From: Blastococcus sp. Marseille-P5729
GTDB lineage: Bacteria; Actinomycetota; Actinomycetes; Mycobacteriales; Antricoccaceae
DNA length: 64,000 nucleotides
Direction of reading: 5' to 3'
Assembly: GCF_900292035.1 (NCBI RefSeq)
Contig: NZ_OMPO01000002.1
Location: forward strand, 843,078 to 907,077
In this document: positions 43,297 to 53,077 of the stretch, piece by piece
Layout: every line of letters starts with the position of its first letter
Numbering within the stretch: position 1 is the first letter of the stretch
Position numbers and translations under genes: made by a program
Notes under the pieces: generated by a model
Told to the model about the DNA's origin: nothing
Seen by the model: only the letters and a program-made list of their open reading frames with translations
Databases searched by the model: none

Positions 43297-45110
43297 CTGG
43301 TGGCGGTGGGCCCCTGACGGCGGTCATCGCGACAGCTGGGCACGTCGATCACGGCAAGTCCGCACTCGTGCGCGCGCTCACCGGCATCGAGCCCGACCGG
43401 TGGAGCGAAGAGCGAGAGCGCGGCCTCACCATCGATCTCGGTTACGCGTGGACGACGCTTGGGACCGGCGAGACGGTCTCGTTCGTCGACGTACCAGGGC
43501 ATCAGCGCTTCATCGGCAACATGCTGGCCGGCGTCGGCCCTGCGGCTGCGGTCATGCTGGTGGTGGCTGCCGACGAGGGGTGGCGGCAGCAGACCACCGA
43601 GCACCTGCTGGCGATCGATGCTCTCGGAATCCGTCACGGCCTGCTCGTCGTGACCCGCAGCGACCTCGCTGATCCCGGCCCCGCGATGGCCTCGGCCAAG
43701 GAGCGGATCGCCCGGAGCTCACTTGGACAGGTCGAGGCCGTGGCAGCGTCGGCGCGCACGGGGGCCGGCGTCGATGAGCTGCGCGCGGCGCTCTCCCGCC
43801 TCGTCACCGAGCTGCCCGTGCCTCGTCGCGACGGCCGAACCCGCGTGTGGATCGACCGCACGTTCACCATCCGGGGCGCGGGGACAGTGGTTACCGGGAC
43901 GCTTGGGGAGGGCAGGCTGACGGTGGGAGAGGCGGTCCGGCTGATCCGTCCCGGCCGGACGTCGTACGACGCGCGGGTCCGCGGACTCCAGAGCCTCGAC
44001 TCCCCTATCGACCACCTGGCCGCGACCGCACGAGCGGCAGTGAACCTGCCAAGCGTGGACGTCGGCGACGTCGGCCGCGGTGACCTGCTGTTGGCTGGCC
44101 AGTGGCCGCTGAGCGACACCCTCGACGTCCGGCTCACCAGCGCGTCGGCCAACGAGCTGCCCGAGGAGCTGATGCTGCACGTCGGGAGCCACGCCGCGCA
44201 GGTGCGCGTGCGGCCTCTCGGGGACGACGCCGTGCGCCTGCGGCTGCCGGCCACGCTGCCGTTGGTGGCGGGTGATCGCGCGATCCTGCGAAATCCGGGG
44301 CTACAGCACGTCGTCACTGGTATCGAGGTGCTCGATGTCGACCCTCCGCCGCTGCGCCGTCGCGGCGCGGCAGCCCAGCGGGGCGTACAGCTGGCGTCGT
44401 ACGACGAGAGTGCCGGGCGGCTGCGCGACGAGGTCACGCGGCGAGGAGCCGCCGAGATCCGGGAGCTGGAGAGCCTGGGTTACTCGGTCGACGAGGTCGA
44501 TTCCGACATCCAGCAGCGGAACGGCTGGCTCATCTCCCCTGCCCAGTGGCAGTCGTGGGTCGACACGTTTCGGATGCTCACTCAGCAGCAGCACTCGCGT
44601 GATCCACTCGAGCCCTCACTGGCCGAGGACGCCGTCGTGCGCTCGCTGGGCCTGCCACGACGAGAGTGGCTGAGCGAGCTCGCACCGGACGCCGGTGCCG
44701 AGCTGGTCAACGGACGCGTTCAAGTCGCGGGCGCCGCACCCAGTCTCGGCCCCGCGGACGCTGCCCTCGACGCGATCGAGCAGCGACTGGCCGCGAAGCC
44801 GTGGGCGGCGCCCGAGCAGCACGAGCTCGACGCTGCTGGCCTCGGCAATCGTGAGCTCGCGGCCGCCGTCCGGCTCGGTCGGATCCTTCGTCTGCCGGGC
44901 GACATCGTGCTGCTGCCGAGCGCGCCGGCGTTGGCGATGCGCGAGCTGGCTGCGCTGCCTCAGCCGTTCACGACCAGCCAGGCGCGGCAGGCTCTCGACA
45001 CGACCCGACGGGTGGCTATCCCGCTGCTGGAACACCTCGACTCGCGCGGCTGGACGCGGCGTCTCGACGGCAGCACCCGAGAGGTCGTCCGCCGTACCGC
45101 CGCAGGCTGA
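43293..45110 (+). CDS. selB: Selenocysteine-specific elongation factor
   Basis: The 605-aa GTPase delivers Sec-tRNA-Sec to the ribosome at UGA codons marked by a SECIS. The G domain has GHVDHGKSAL (G1), RGLTIDLGY (G2), DVPGH (G3) and TRSD (G4). EF-Tu-like domains 2 and 3 follow (for example GAGTVVTGTLGEGRL), then C-terminal winged helices from about 430 that bind the SECIS. It is coupled to selA. Confidence 0.96.
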   Translation: MTGGGGPLTAVIATAGHVDHGKSALVRALTGIEPDRWSEERERGLTIDLGYAWTTLGTGETVSFVDVPGHQRFIGNMLAGVGPAAAVMLVVAADEGWRQQTTEHLLAIDALGIRHGLLVVTRSDLADPGPAMASAKERIARSSLGQVEAVAASARTGAGVDELRAALSRLVTELPVPRRDGRTRVWIDRTFTIRGAGTVVTGTLGEGRLTVGEAVRLIRPGRTSYDARVRGLQSLDSPIDHLAATARAAVNLPSVDVGDVGRGDLLLAGQWPLSDTLDVRLTSASANELPEELMLHVGSHAAQVRVRPLGDDAVRLRLPATLPLVAGDRAILRNPGLQHVVTGIEVLDVDPPPLRRRGAAAQRGVQLASYDESAGRLRDEVTRRGAAEIRELESLGYSVDEVDSDIQQRNGWLISPAQWQSWVDTFRMLTQQQHSRDPLEPSLAEDAVVRSLGLPRREWLSELAPDAGAELVNGRVQVAGAAPSLGPADAALDAIEQRLAAKPWAAPEQHELDAAGLGNRELAAAVRLGRILRLPGDIVLLPSAPALAMRELAALPQPFTTSQARQALDTTRRVAIPLLEHLDSRGWTRRLDGSTREVVRRTAAG

Positions 45111-45127
45111 GCCCCGTTCTGCGGGGG

Positions 45128-45763
45128 TCACAGATGGTCGCGCCAGGTCTCGCCGACGACTCGTAGTTCGGCTGCACCGCCGGTGAGGCTGGCGAGCTGG
45201 GCGCGGACGGCGTCCTCGTCGGCAGGTGTCAGAGCACCGCGGATCAGCGCTGTCGTGCCGATGGAGTAGTCGACGTCGCGGACGTCCAGACCGGTCGCCC
45301 GAAGCGCGTTCTCGAGCTTGCCAACGTCCGCCAACGCCACCCGCACTTCGACGAGGAGGGCGTGCGTACGGCGCAGCACGCCGGCGTCGTGCAGGCCCGC
45401 CGCCGCAGCGTCGGTGTAGGCACGCACCAGGCCACCGGCGCCGAGCAGCGTTCCGCCGAAGTATCGAGTCACTACTACGACGACGTCGCTGAGCCCGCGG
45501 CCGGTGATGGCAGCCAGGATCGGTGCGCCCGCCGTCCCCGACGGCTCCCCGTCATCGTTCGAGCGGCTGAGCTCGGATGACGAGCCCAGCACGAAGGCGC
45601 TGCAGTGGTGCCGGGCGTCCCAGTACTCCTTGCGGCACTGCTCGATCACCGCTCGCGCGGAGTCCTCGTCGTCCACGCGGCGGACCCGAGCGAGGAAGCG
45701 CGAGCGCTTCACCTCGATCTCGGCGTCAGCGTCGCGGACGACGGTCAGGTACTCCTCGGGCAC
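45128..45763 (-). CDS. YigZ/IMPACT-family protein
   Basis: The 211-aa protein has the UPF0029 N-terminal domain with KRSRFLARVRRVD, DARHHCSAFVLG, DDGEPSGTAGAPILAAI and VVVVTRYFGGTLLGAGGLVRAY, and a C-terminal ferredoxin-like domain. The family links to translation and IMPACT. The biochemical role is unclear. It is convergent with selB; CCCCG-TTCTG-CGGGG at 45112-45126 is a weak shared terminator. Confidence 0.92.
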   Translation of the reverse strand: MPEEYLTVVRDADAEIEVKRSRFLARVRRVDDEDSARAVIEQCRKEYWDARHHCSAFVLGSSSELSRSNDDGEPSGTAGAPILAAITGRGLSDVVVVVTRYFGGTLLGAGGLVRAYTDAAAAGLHDAGVLRRTHALLVEVRVALADVGKLENALRATGLDVRDVDYSIGTTALIRGALTPADEDAVRAQLASLTGGAAELRVVGETWRDHL

Positions 45764-45968
45764 GCGGCCACCCTACGCCGTGGTTGCGGACATTCTCGCC
45801 CCACTCCCAGCAACCCCCAGCGAACTCGCGCAAGTCCGCCCACCCGCAGTCCGGCTGGCGACACTCCATCGATTCATGTCAATGTATCGGCGCGTCGGGG
45901 TCGGAATGGTGGGCGCTCGGGTGGCTGCAGCGGCATAATGGGACGCTGTCCCACGAGTCAAGGCGCAC

Positions 45969-48900
45969 ATGTCCACCCTGCTGAGAAGCCACCTTCGCAC
46001 TCCCGAGCGAACCCTCGTCGACATCCTCTATGCGACCGCTGAGGCACACCCTGGCAAGGCCGCGCTGGATGACGGCGACGTCGTCCTCTCGTACGCCGAG
46101 ATGATGCGGCACGCTGAGCGGATCGCCGCCGGTCTGCATGAGCACGGCGTACGACGCGGTGATCGGGTCGGCATCCGCATCACGTCGGGAACTCGCGAGC
46201 TGTACCTGGCGATCATCGGAACGCTGCTGGCAGGCGCGGCGTATGTTCCCGTCGACGCAGACGATCCGGACGAGCGAGCGGCCCTCGTGTTCGGCCAGGC
46301 CGAGGTCAGCACAGTCCTCGACTCGGTCGACGCGGTCCGCGAGCTGCTAGTCAGCCAGGGGCCGGCCCCCGAGCGTCCCGCGCTCGACGACGACTGCTGG
46401 ATCATCTTCACCTCCGGCTCCACCGGCCTGCCGAAGGGCGTCGCCGTCACCCACCGCTCGGGTGCTGCATTCGTGGACGCCGAGGCCAGGATGTTCCTAC
46501 AGGACGACCCGATCGGCCCGCAGGACCGCGTGCTCGCCGGTCTATCGGTAGCCTTCGATGCTTCGTGTGAGGAGATGTGGCTGGCGTGGCGGTACGGCGC
46601 CTGCCTCGTCCCCGCCCCGCGGGCCCTCGTCCGCACCGGCGCGGACCTCGGTCCGTGGCTGACCGCGCGCGACATCACGATCGTCTCGACCGTCCCCACG
46701 CTCGCCGCCCTCTGGCCCGCGGACAGCCTGGAGGACATCCGGTTGCTCATCTTCGGCGGCGAGGCCTGTCCGCCCGAGCTCGCCGAGCGGCTGGTCACCG
46801 ACACCCGGGAGGTGTGGAACACCTACGGCCCGACGGAGGCAACGGTGGTCGCCTGCGGCGCCAAGCTCACCGGCGAGCCGCCGATCCGCATCGGACTGCC
46901 CCTCGACGGGTGGGACCTCGCCGTCGTCGGGCCCGACGACCAGCCGGTCGCCGACGGTGAGCAGGGCGAGCTGATCATCGGCGGCGTCGGCCTGGCCCGG
47001 TATCTCGACCCGGTCAAGGACGCCGAGAAGTACATTCCGATGCCGACCCTGGACTGGGACCGCGCCTACCGCTCCGGCGACCTCGTGATCAACGACCAGC
47101 AGGGGCTGCTGTTCGTCGGCCGGGCCGACGAGCAGATCAAGCTCGGCGGACGGCGGATCGAGCTCGGCGAGGTGGACGCCGCGCTGCAGGCGCTCCCCGA
47201 CGTCAGGGGGGCCGCGGCAGCAGTCAAGCAGACCCCCACCGGCAACCAGCTGCTCGTCGGGTACGTCGTCCCCACCGTCCCGGCCACCTTCGACAGCACG
47301 CAGGCGCGCGATGAGCTCGCCGACGTCCTTCCTGCTGCGCTCGTGCCGCTGATCGCCGTCGTCGACGACCTGCCGACCCGCACATCGGGCAAGGTCGACC
47401 GCGATGCGCTCCCGTGGCCGCTGCCGGACCTGTCGACCCCCGACGCGGACGCCGAGCGGCTCGAGGGCACCGCCGGCTGGGTCGCCGAGATCTTCGGCAA
47501 GGTCCTCGGGGTCACGCCGTCCGCCCGCGCCTTCGACTTCTTCGCCAACGGCGGCGGCAGCCTCACCGCTGCCCAGCTCATCTCGCAGCTGCGGGCCCGC
47601 TTCCCGGAGGTGACCGTCGCCGACCTCTACGGCCAGCCGACGGTCGGGGCGATGGCGGACTTCCTCGACTCGAAGACCCGCGTCATCCAGCCGTCGGCCC
47701 GGCGCGGCGACGTCGAGCCGACCCGCCGCCTCACCCAGCTGCTGCAGATCGCTCTGAGCGCCGTGATCAACACGATCGCGGGCGCGCGCTGGGTCACGAT
47801 GCTGCTGCTGATCGCCAACGTCGTCGGCGGCATCGGTGCCATCGACCTGCCACACGTCTCGTGGTGGATCGTCGGGACCGCATCAGTACTGCTGCTGACC
47901 CCCTTCGGGCGGATGGCGATCGCGGCCGTGGGCACCAGGCTGCTCCTGCACGACGTGAGACCAGGCGTCTACAACCGTGGCGGCCGGATGCACATCAAGC
48001 TGTGGGCGGCAGAGCGCCTTGGCGATGCGGTGGGCGCTGTCAATCTCGCCGGGGCGCCGTGGATCCCCTACTACGCGCGGGCGCTCGGCTGCCGGATCGG
48101 CAGGAACGTCGACCTGCACTCGCTGCCGCCGCTCACCGGCCTGCTCACGCTGGGTCGCGAATGCTCGATCGAGCCTGAGGTCGACCTGTCGGGCTACTGG
48201 ATCGACGGCGACGCGCTGCACATCGGGCAGATCACCGTCGGGGCACGCGCCCAGGTCGGCTCACGCTCACACCTCGCGCCCGGCACGGTGATCGGCAAGG
48301 ACTCCGACATCGCGCCCGGCTCTGCCGTCTTCGGGACCGTGCCGCCTGGCGAGTATTGGAGCGGCTCGCCTGCCACGCGAAAGTCGCGGGTCAAGCACCC
48401 ATGGCCCGAGGAACGGCCGGCGTCGAGCCGGGCATGGCTGGCGGCGTACGCCGTCACGTCCGTCGTCCTCTCGCTGTTTCCCGTTGCCGCAGCGGTGGCC
48501 GCGCTCTGGATCGTCTCGTTGTTCATCGCGGACGACGCCGACTGGCTACCGGTCGCGCTGCACACCCTCCTCGCGACGCCGCTGGCTGCACTGGCCGGGT
48601 TCGTCGTCCTGGCGCTGCTCACCCTCGTAGCGGTGCGATTCTTCGGCCTGTTCATCCGGGAGGGCGCCTTCCCCGTACGCAGCAAGGTCGGGTGGGCGGC
48701 CTGGTCGACCGAGCGCGCGCTGGACGCCGCTCGCACCTACCTGTTCCCCATCTACGCCAGCCTGGCCACCCCGACCTGGCTGCGACTGCTCGGCGCAAAG
48801 GTGGGCAAGAACGTCGAGGCGTCGACGGTGCTGCTGATCCCGAAGCTCACCGAGATCCGGGACGGCGCCTTCCTCGCCGACGACACCTTGGTCGCGGGGT

Positions 48901-49835
48901 ACGAGCTCGGTGGCGGTTGGGTGCGCACCGACCGGGTGAAGGTCGGCAAGCGAGCGTTCATCGGCAACTCCGGGATGGCCAGCGGTGGCCGCAACGTGGC
49001 CAAGAACAGCCTGGTCGCCGTCTTGTCGGTGGCGCCGCACAAGTCCAAGGCCGGGACCTCGTGGCTGGGTAGCCCACCGGTCAAGCTGCGACGCAACGCG
49101 CGGGAGGTCGACAAGTCCCTCACCCACAAGCCGACCCGACGGCTGAAGATCAGGCGCGGTCTGGTCGAGTTGTGCCGCGCGATCCCGGTGATGGTGACCG
49201 TCGGCATCGGCTTCGGCGTCCTGCTCGCGCTCGGCGCGCTCTGGAGCACACTCGGGCTGTGGGCCGCCTTCATGCTGTCCGGCGTTGTGCTCGCGGTCGC
49301 TGGCGCGGTGGCCGCGGGGATCACCACGCTCGCCAAGTGGCTGGTGATCGGGCGGATCGGGCGGATCGAGACTCCCCTGTGGTCGTCGTTCGTCTGGCGC
49401 AACGAGGTCGTCGACACCTTCGTCGAGTTCGTGGCCGCGCCATGGTTCGCGACCCCGGCGACCGGCACCCCGCTGCTGAACCTGTGGCTGCGCACGCTCG
49501 GCGCGAAGATCGGGCGGGGCGTCTGGTGCGAGTCCTACTGGCTGCCCGAGGCCGACCTCGTCACGCTCGAGGACGGCGCGACCGTCAACCGGGGCTGCGT
49601 GGTGCAGACGCACCTGTTCCACGACCGGGTCATGCAGATGGACACCGTGCGGCTCGGCCGCGGCGCGACCCTCGGGCCAAACAGTGTCATCCTCCCGGCC
49701 GCCTCCATCGGGGACGCCGCCACCGTCGGACCGTCGTCCCTGGTCATGCGGGGTGAGGCGGTGCCGGCTGGCTCCTTGTGGCAAGGTAATCCGATCGGCC
49801 CGTGGTCGAAGAACATCCCCTCGTTGAGAGCCTGA
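45969..49835 (+). CDS. Pls/PosA-family membrane NRPS (A-PCP-three transmembrane/hexapeptide segments)
   Basis: The 1288-aa protein is built like epsilon-poly-L-lysine synthetase. An adenylation domain (1-495) has SGSTGLPKGV (about 149), NTYGPTEATVV, YRSGDL, GRADEQIKLGGRRIELGEVD and TSGKVDRDALP. A PCP has Ser531 in NGGGSLTAAQL. Membrane helices then alternate with three soluble left-handed beta-helix segments, at about 690-800, 930-1035 and 1170-1285, each opening LG-A/C-x-I/V-G. No condensation or thioesterase domain is present; in Pls the tandem membrane-linked domains make the bonds. It would make a homopolymer or acyl-amino product at the membrane. CATAAT at 45934-45939 may be the -10. The M1 peptidase gene follows by 1 bp. 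Confidence 0.9.
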   Translation: MSTLLRSHLRTPERTLVDILYATAEAHPGKAALDDGDVVLSYAEMMRHAERIAAGLHEHGVRRGDRVGIRITSGTRELYLAIIGTLLAGAAYVPVDADDPDERAALVFGQAEVSTVLDSVDAVRELLVSQGPAPERPALDDDCWIIFTSGSTGLPKGVAVTHRSGAAFVDAEARMFLQDDPIGPQDRVLAGLSVAFDASCEEMWLAWRYGACLVPAPRALVRTGADLGPWLTARDITIVSTVPTLAALWPADSLEDIRLLIFGGEACPPELAERLVTDTREVWNTYGPTEATVVACGAKLTGEPPIRIGLPLDGWDLAVVGPDDQPVADGEQGELIIGGVGLARYLDPVKDAEKYIPMPTLDWDRAYRSGDLVINDQQGLLFVGRADEQIKLGGRRIELGEVDAALQALPDVRGAAAAVKQTPTGNQLLVGYVVPTVPATFDSTQARDELADVLPAALVPLIAVVDDLPTRTSGKVDRDALPWPLPDLSTPDADAERLEGTAGWVAEIFGKVLGVTPSARAFDFFANGGGSLTAAQLISQLRARFPEVTVADLYGQPTVGAMADFLDSKTRVIQPSARRGDVEPTRRLTQLLQIALSAVINTIAGARWVTMLLLIANVVGGIGAIDLPHVSWWIVGTASVLLLTPFGRMAIAAVGTRLLLHDVRPGVYNRGGRMHIKLWAAERLGDAVGAVNLAGAPWIPYYARALGCRIGRNVDLHSLPPLTGLLTLGRECSIEPEVDLSGYWIDGDALHIGQITVGARAQVGSRSHLAPGTVIGKDSDIAPGSAVFGTVPPGEYWSGSPATRKSRVKHPWPEERPASSRAWLAAYAVTSVVLSLFPVAAAVAALWIVSLFIADDADWLPVALHTLLATPLAALAGFVVLALLTLVAVRFFGLFIREGAFPVRSKVGWAAWSTERALDAARTYLFPIYASLATPTWLRLLGAKVGKNVEASTVLLIPKLTEIRDGAFLADDTLVAGYELGGGWVRTDRVKVGKRAFIGNSGMASGGRNVAKNSLVAVLSVAPHKSKAGTSWLGSPPVKLRRNAREVDKSLTHKPTRRLKIRRGLVELCRAIPVMVTVGIGFGVLLALGALWSTLGLWAAFMLSGVVLAVAGAVAAGITTLAKWLVIGRIGRIETPLWSSFVWRNEVVDTFVEFVAAPWFATPATGTPLLNLWLRTLGAKIGRGVWCESYWLPEADLVTLEDGATVNRGCVVQTHLFHDRVMQMDTVRLGRGATLGPNSVILPAASIGDAATVGPSSLVMRGEAVPAGSLWQGNPIGPWSKNIPSLRA

Positions 49836-49836
49836 C

Positions 49837-51165
49837 GTGACCAAGAACCCCCTGATCGGCGCCGACTCCGCAGGAGACGACTACACGCCGAAGCGGGGCA
49901 ACGGTGGGTATGAGGTCGACTCGTACTTCCTCGACCTGCACTACCGGGTCCCCTCGAACTACCTGCGAGCGCTGGCCGTCATCTCGATCCGCACCACCCA
50001 GCCCCTGGAGAAGCTGACCTTCGACCTCACGGGGCTCAGCGTGGCGAAGGTGACCATCAGCGGACGCCGGGTCAAGAAGTTCGCCGCCCGCGCCGGCAAG
50101 CTGGCGATCTGGCCGGCCGCGACCATCGAGGCCGGCGCGTCCGTCACCGTCGAGATCGGGTACTCGGGCAATCCGCGCCCGACCCGGACGCCGTGGGGGA
50201 TGCTCGGGTGGGAAGAGCTCGAAGGCGGGGCGATCGTGGCCTCGCAGCCCACCGGCGCCTCGACCTGGTTCCCCTGCAACGACCATCCGTCGTCCAAGGC
50301 CTCCTACCGCTTCCAGATCACTGCGGACGCGCCGTACACGGTGGTCGCGAATGGCACCCTGATCTCGCACCGCAAGTCCGGCTCGATGGCGACGTGGGTG
50401 TACCGGCAGACCGAGCCGATGGCCAGCTACCTCGCCACGCTCTACATCGCCCGCGCTCCGTGGTTCCAGATCCGCGACGATAGCCTCGACGTCCGGCAGT
50501 CAGCCGTCGTCCCCGCCGCGCTGCGCCGCAGGTTCGATCATGACTTCGCGCGGCAGGGCGAGATGATCGCGCTGTTCAGCCGGCTGTTCGGACCGTATCC
50601 GTTCGGCGACTACAAGGTGCTCGTGACCGAGGATCCGCTGGAGATCCCGCTCGAGTCGCAAGGCATGTCGACCTTCGGCCGCAACCACGTCGATGGACGC
50701 AACGGCTCGGACCGGCTGATCGCGCATGAGCTGGCCCACCAGTGGTTCGGCAACTCCGTCGGGCTCGCAGCGTGGCAGCACATCTGGCTCAACGAGGGCT
50801 TCGCCTGCTACGCCGAGTGGCTGTGGTCGGAGTACTCCGGGGGGCGGGACGCCGACGCGCTGGCCCAGCAGTACCATCGCAGACTTGCCAAGCTCCCTCA
50901 GGAACTGCTGCTGGCTGACCCTGGCCCCCGGGACATGTTCGATGACCGGATCTACAAGCGCGGTGCGCTCGCCCTGCATGCGCTGCGGCTGGCAGTCGAA
51001 GACGCCGCCTTCTTCGATCTCACCCGCGAGTGGTGCCTGCGCAACGCCGACGGCACCGTCACGACCGCGATGTTCCTGGACCTGGTCCAGTCCCGGCTCG
51101 ACGAGGCCGCCGTGGCGGTGCTGCGTCCCTGGTTGTTCGAGACCGCGCTGCCTTCCCTGGGCTGA
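49837..51165 (+). CDS. M1-family metallopeptidase
   Basis: The 442-aa protein starts at GTG 49837, right after the NRPS stop. An N-terminal beta domain precedes a gluzincin catalytic domain with LIAHELAHQWFGNSVG (HExxH) and LNEGFACYAEWLW (the distant zinc Glu). It has no signal peptide and lacks the long C-terminal helical domain of PepN (about 850 aa). An aminopeptidase could trim or recycle the product of the adjacent NRPS, or act generally. This gene pair recurs beside Pls/PosA NRPS genes in my recollection of actinomycete genomes. Confidence 0.9.
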   Translation: MTKNPLIGADSAGDDYTPKRGNGGYEVDSYFLDLHYRVPSNYLRALAVISIRTTQPLEKLTFDLTGLSVAKVTISGRRVKKFAARAGKLAIWPAATIEAGASVTVEIGYSGNPRPTRTPWGMLGWEELEGGAIVASQPTGASTWFPCNDHPSSKASYRFQITADAPYTVVANGTLISHRKSGSMATWVYRQTEPMASYLATLYIARAPWFQIRDDSLDVRQSAVVPAALRRRFDHDFARQGEMIALFSRLFGPYPFGDYKVLVTEDPLEIPLESQGMSTFGRNHVDGRNGSDRLIAHELAHQWFGNSVGLAAWQHIWLNEGFACYAEWLWSEYSGGRDADALAQQYHRRLAKLPQELLLADPGPRDMFDDRIYKRGALALHALRLAVEDAAFFDLTREWCLRNADGTVTTAMFLDLVQSRLDEAAVAVLRPWLFETALPSLG

Positions 51166-51238
51166 ACGGACCTCGCGGGGACGCGGGTCCGGCATCGATC
51201 GTGTGTTGGCGCAGCGGGCGATCGCGTAGATTCGGGGC

Positions 51239-52015
51239 ATGGTGATCACCGATCGGGACCGCGCCTTCTTGACGCGCGCGGTGGACCTTGCCGAGGCAGC
51301 CGTTCGAGCCGGCGACGAGCCATTCGGGTCCGTGCTGGTCTCGCCGGCGGGCGAGATCCTGATGGAGGACCATAACCGGGTCGGCGGCGGCGACCGCACC
51401 CAGCATCCTGAGGTCGCGATCGCGCGCTGGGCCGCAGTGAACCTCACCCCTGAGGTGCGCGCGCAGAGCGTCGTCTACACCTCCGGAGAGCACTGCCCCA
51501 TGTGCGCGGCCGCGCACGGGTGGGTTGGGCTCGGCCGGATCGTGTACGCGTCGTCGTCCGCGCAGCTGACCGAGTGGGCGCGAGAACTGGGGCTATCATC
51601 CTCGCCCGTCGCCGCACTGCCGATCAGCTCAGTGGTCCCGGGCGCCGAGGTCGATGGGCCGGACGCAGAGCTGGCCGAGCGGGTGCGCGCCCTGCACGCC
51701 CAGCGCAGCGTCTCGACGTCGGTCGCTAGCGCTCCCTCGCTCGACGACCGTGAATCGCGACCGCAGGCACACGCTGGCGCTCCCTCGCTCGACGACCGTG
51801 AATCGCGACGACCGTGCGTTCCGACCGGCACGGAGCTGGCGGTCGCCATGCCGATCAGTAGTCTTGCAGCTTGGACGGGCTGGCGCCGCCACCCTCGATC
51901 CGGGCCTGGCGCGCCCGGCGGCGCTCCTCGGCGCGCGCGTCGAGCGTGCTCTCCTGACGCAGCTTGCGGCTCTCGGAGACAACGTCGCGGTACTTCTTCT
52001 CCTTCTTCTCGCTGA
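51239..52015 (+). CDS. Nucleoside deaminase-family protein with anomalous C-terminal run-on
   Basis: The 258-residue frame has a cytidine/guanine-deaminase domain (1-158). Zinc ligands are in HPEVAIA and EHCPMCAAAHGW, with catalytic Glu in PEVA, and DEPFGSVLVSPAGEIL leads it. After residue about 160 (LHAQR) the sequence becomes low-complexity and contains two copies of APSLDDRESR encoded by identical 33-nt repeats. It then runs antisense into the 3' end of the yihY gene. Normal family members end near residue 160, so the stop has been lost or pushed out by the repeat. The reaction is hydrolytic deamination; the substrate is unknown. Confidence 0.8.
   Translation: MVITDRDRAFLTRAVDLAEAAVRAGDEPFGSVLVSPAGEILMEDHNRVGGGDRTQHPEVAIARWAAVNLTPEVRAQSVVYTSGEHCPMCAAAHGWVGLGRIVYASSSAQLTEWARELGLSSSPVAALPISSVVPGAEVDGPDAELAERVRALHAQRSVSTSVASAPSLDDRESRPQAHAGAPSLDDRESRRPCVPTGTELAVAMPISSLAAWTGWRRHPRSGPGAPGGAPRRARRACSPDAACGSRRQRRGTSSPSSR
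51729..51809 (+). repeat. Two identical 33-nt repeats, 48-bp period
   Basis: Copies at 51729-51761 and 51777-51809 (starting GCGCTCCCTCGCTCGACGAC) are identical. The 48-bp period keeps the deaminase reading frame open. The unit lies in the gap between convergent genes and so may have been an intergenic element. Confidence 0.8.
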
Positions 52016-53036
52016 CGACCGTGTCGCGCGGTGGGAGCTGCAAGGTCTTCTCCGCCTTGATCCCGGCCTGCAGCTGCCGGGCCCGCTCGACCTCGGCGTC
52101 CACCTCGGCACCGAACAGCAGCGCCATGTTGGTCAGCCACAGCCACAGCAGGAAGATGATGACGCCGGCCAGCGACCCGTAGGTCTTGTTGTAGTTGCCG
52201 AAGTTCGCGACATAGAAGCCGAAACCGAGCGAAGCGAGGATCCACACCAGGATCGCGATCGCCGCCCCGAGGCTCATCCATCGGAACTTCGGCTGCTTGA
52301 CGTTGGGTGTGGCGTAGTACAGCAGGGCGATCATGAACACGACGATGAGCAGGATCACCGGCCACTTCGCGATGTTCCACACGGTCACAGCCGTGCTGCC
52401 CAACCCGATCAGATCTCCGACGCTTCGAGCGACGGGGCCGCTCATGACCGCACCGAACAGCACGAGCGCTGCCCCGAGCACGAGGATCGCGGTGACGATG
52501 TACATCTGCACGCGCAGCTTGATGGTCGAGCGTCCCTCGTCGACCTGATATACGCGGTTCATTGCACGCCCGAATGCGCCGACATAGCTCGAAGCGGACC
52601 ACATGGCACCGAGCAGGCCGATCACGAGCGTCCATCCGGCACCGGTCGACTCAGTGACCTGCTTGATGATCGGCTCGAGCGTGTCGGCGGCATCGCCGGG
52701 GCCGAGCTGATCGACCACGTCGAGGATCGCGTCGGTGGTCTGCTGACCGGACGAGACCACGCCGAGCAGCGACACCAGCGCCAGCAGCGCGGGAGCGATC
52801 GCCATGACCGCCCGGTAGGTCAGGGACGCGGCCAGGTCGGAACACTCGTCACGGCCGAACTCCTGTACGGCACGCTTCAGGCCGATCTTCCACGCCGCGG
52901 TCTTCAGCTCCGTCGGTGCCTGCGGCTTGCGTCCGTCGTCCGGCTGCGGAGCGGTGTGCTCCTTCTCGGCGGCGACTCCTTCTTTGGCCACGTCACTCCT
53001 GAGGCTGGTGGGTTCGGTCTGCTTTCTTGCTACCAC
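51855..53036 (-). CDS. YihY/BrkB-family membrane protein
   Basis: The 393-aa protein has a charged N-terminal tail, then the YihY domain: GRDECSDLAASLTYRAVMAI (the conserved S/T-Y-x-A motif), six membrane helices (for example MYIVTAILVLGAALVLFGAV and LGAAIAILVWILASLGFGFY), YGSLAGVIIFLLWLWLTNMA and GAEVDAEVERAR. A Lys/Arg-rich 70-residue C-terminal tail is cytosolic. The family is of unknown transport or structural role (it was once misnamed RNase BN). The 3' end overlaps the run-on of the deaminase frame. Confidence 0.92.
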   Translation of the reverse strand: MVARKQTEPTSLRSDVAKEGVAAEKEHTAPQPDDGRKPQAPTELKTAAWKIGLKRAVQEFGRDECSDLAASLTYRAVMAIAPALLALVSLLGVVSSGQQTTDAILDVVDQLGPGDAADTLEPIIKQVTESTGAGWTLVIGLLGAMWSASSYVGAFGRAMNRVYQVDEGRSTIKLRVQMYIVTAILVLGAALVLFGAVMSGPVARSVGDLIGLGSTAVTVWNIAKWPVILLIVVFMIALLYYATPNVKQPKFRWMSLGAAIAILVWILASLGFGFYVANFGNYNKTYGSLAGVIIFLLWLWLTNMALLFGAEVDAEVERARQLQAGIKAEKTLQLPPRDTVVSEKKEKKYRDVVSESRKLRQESTLDARAEERRRARQARIEGGGASPSKLQDY

Positions 53037-53077
53037 AGCGAGAGGTACCCGCGACGGGATTTGGGAAACATCGCCGC

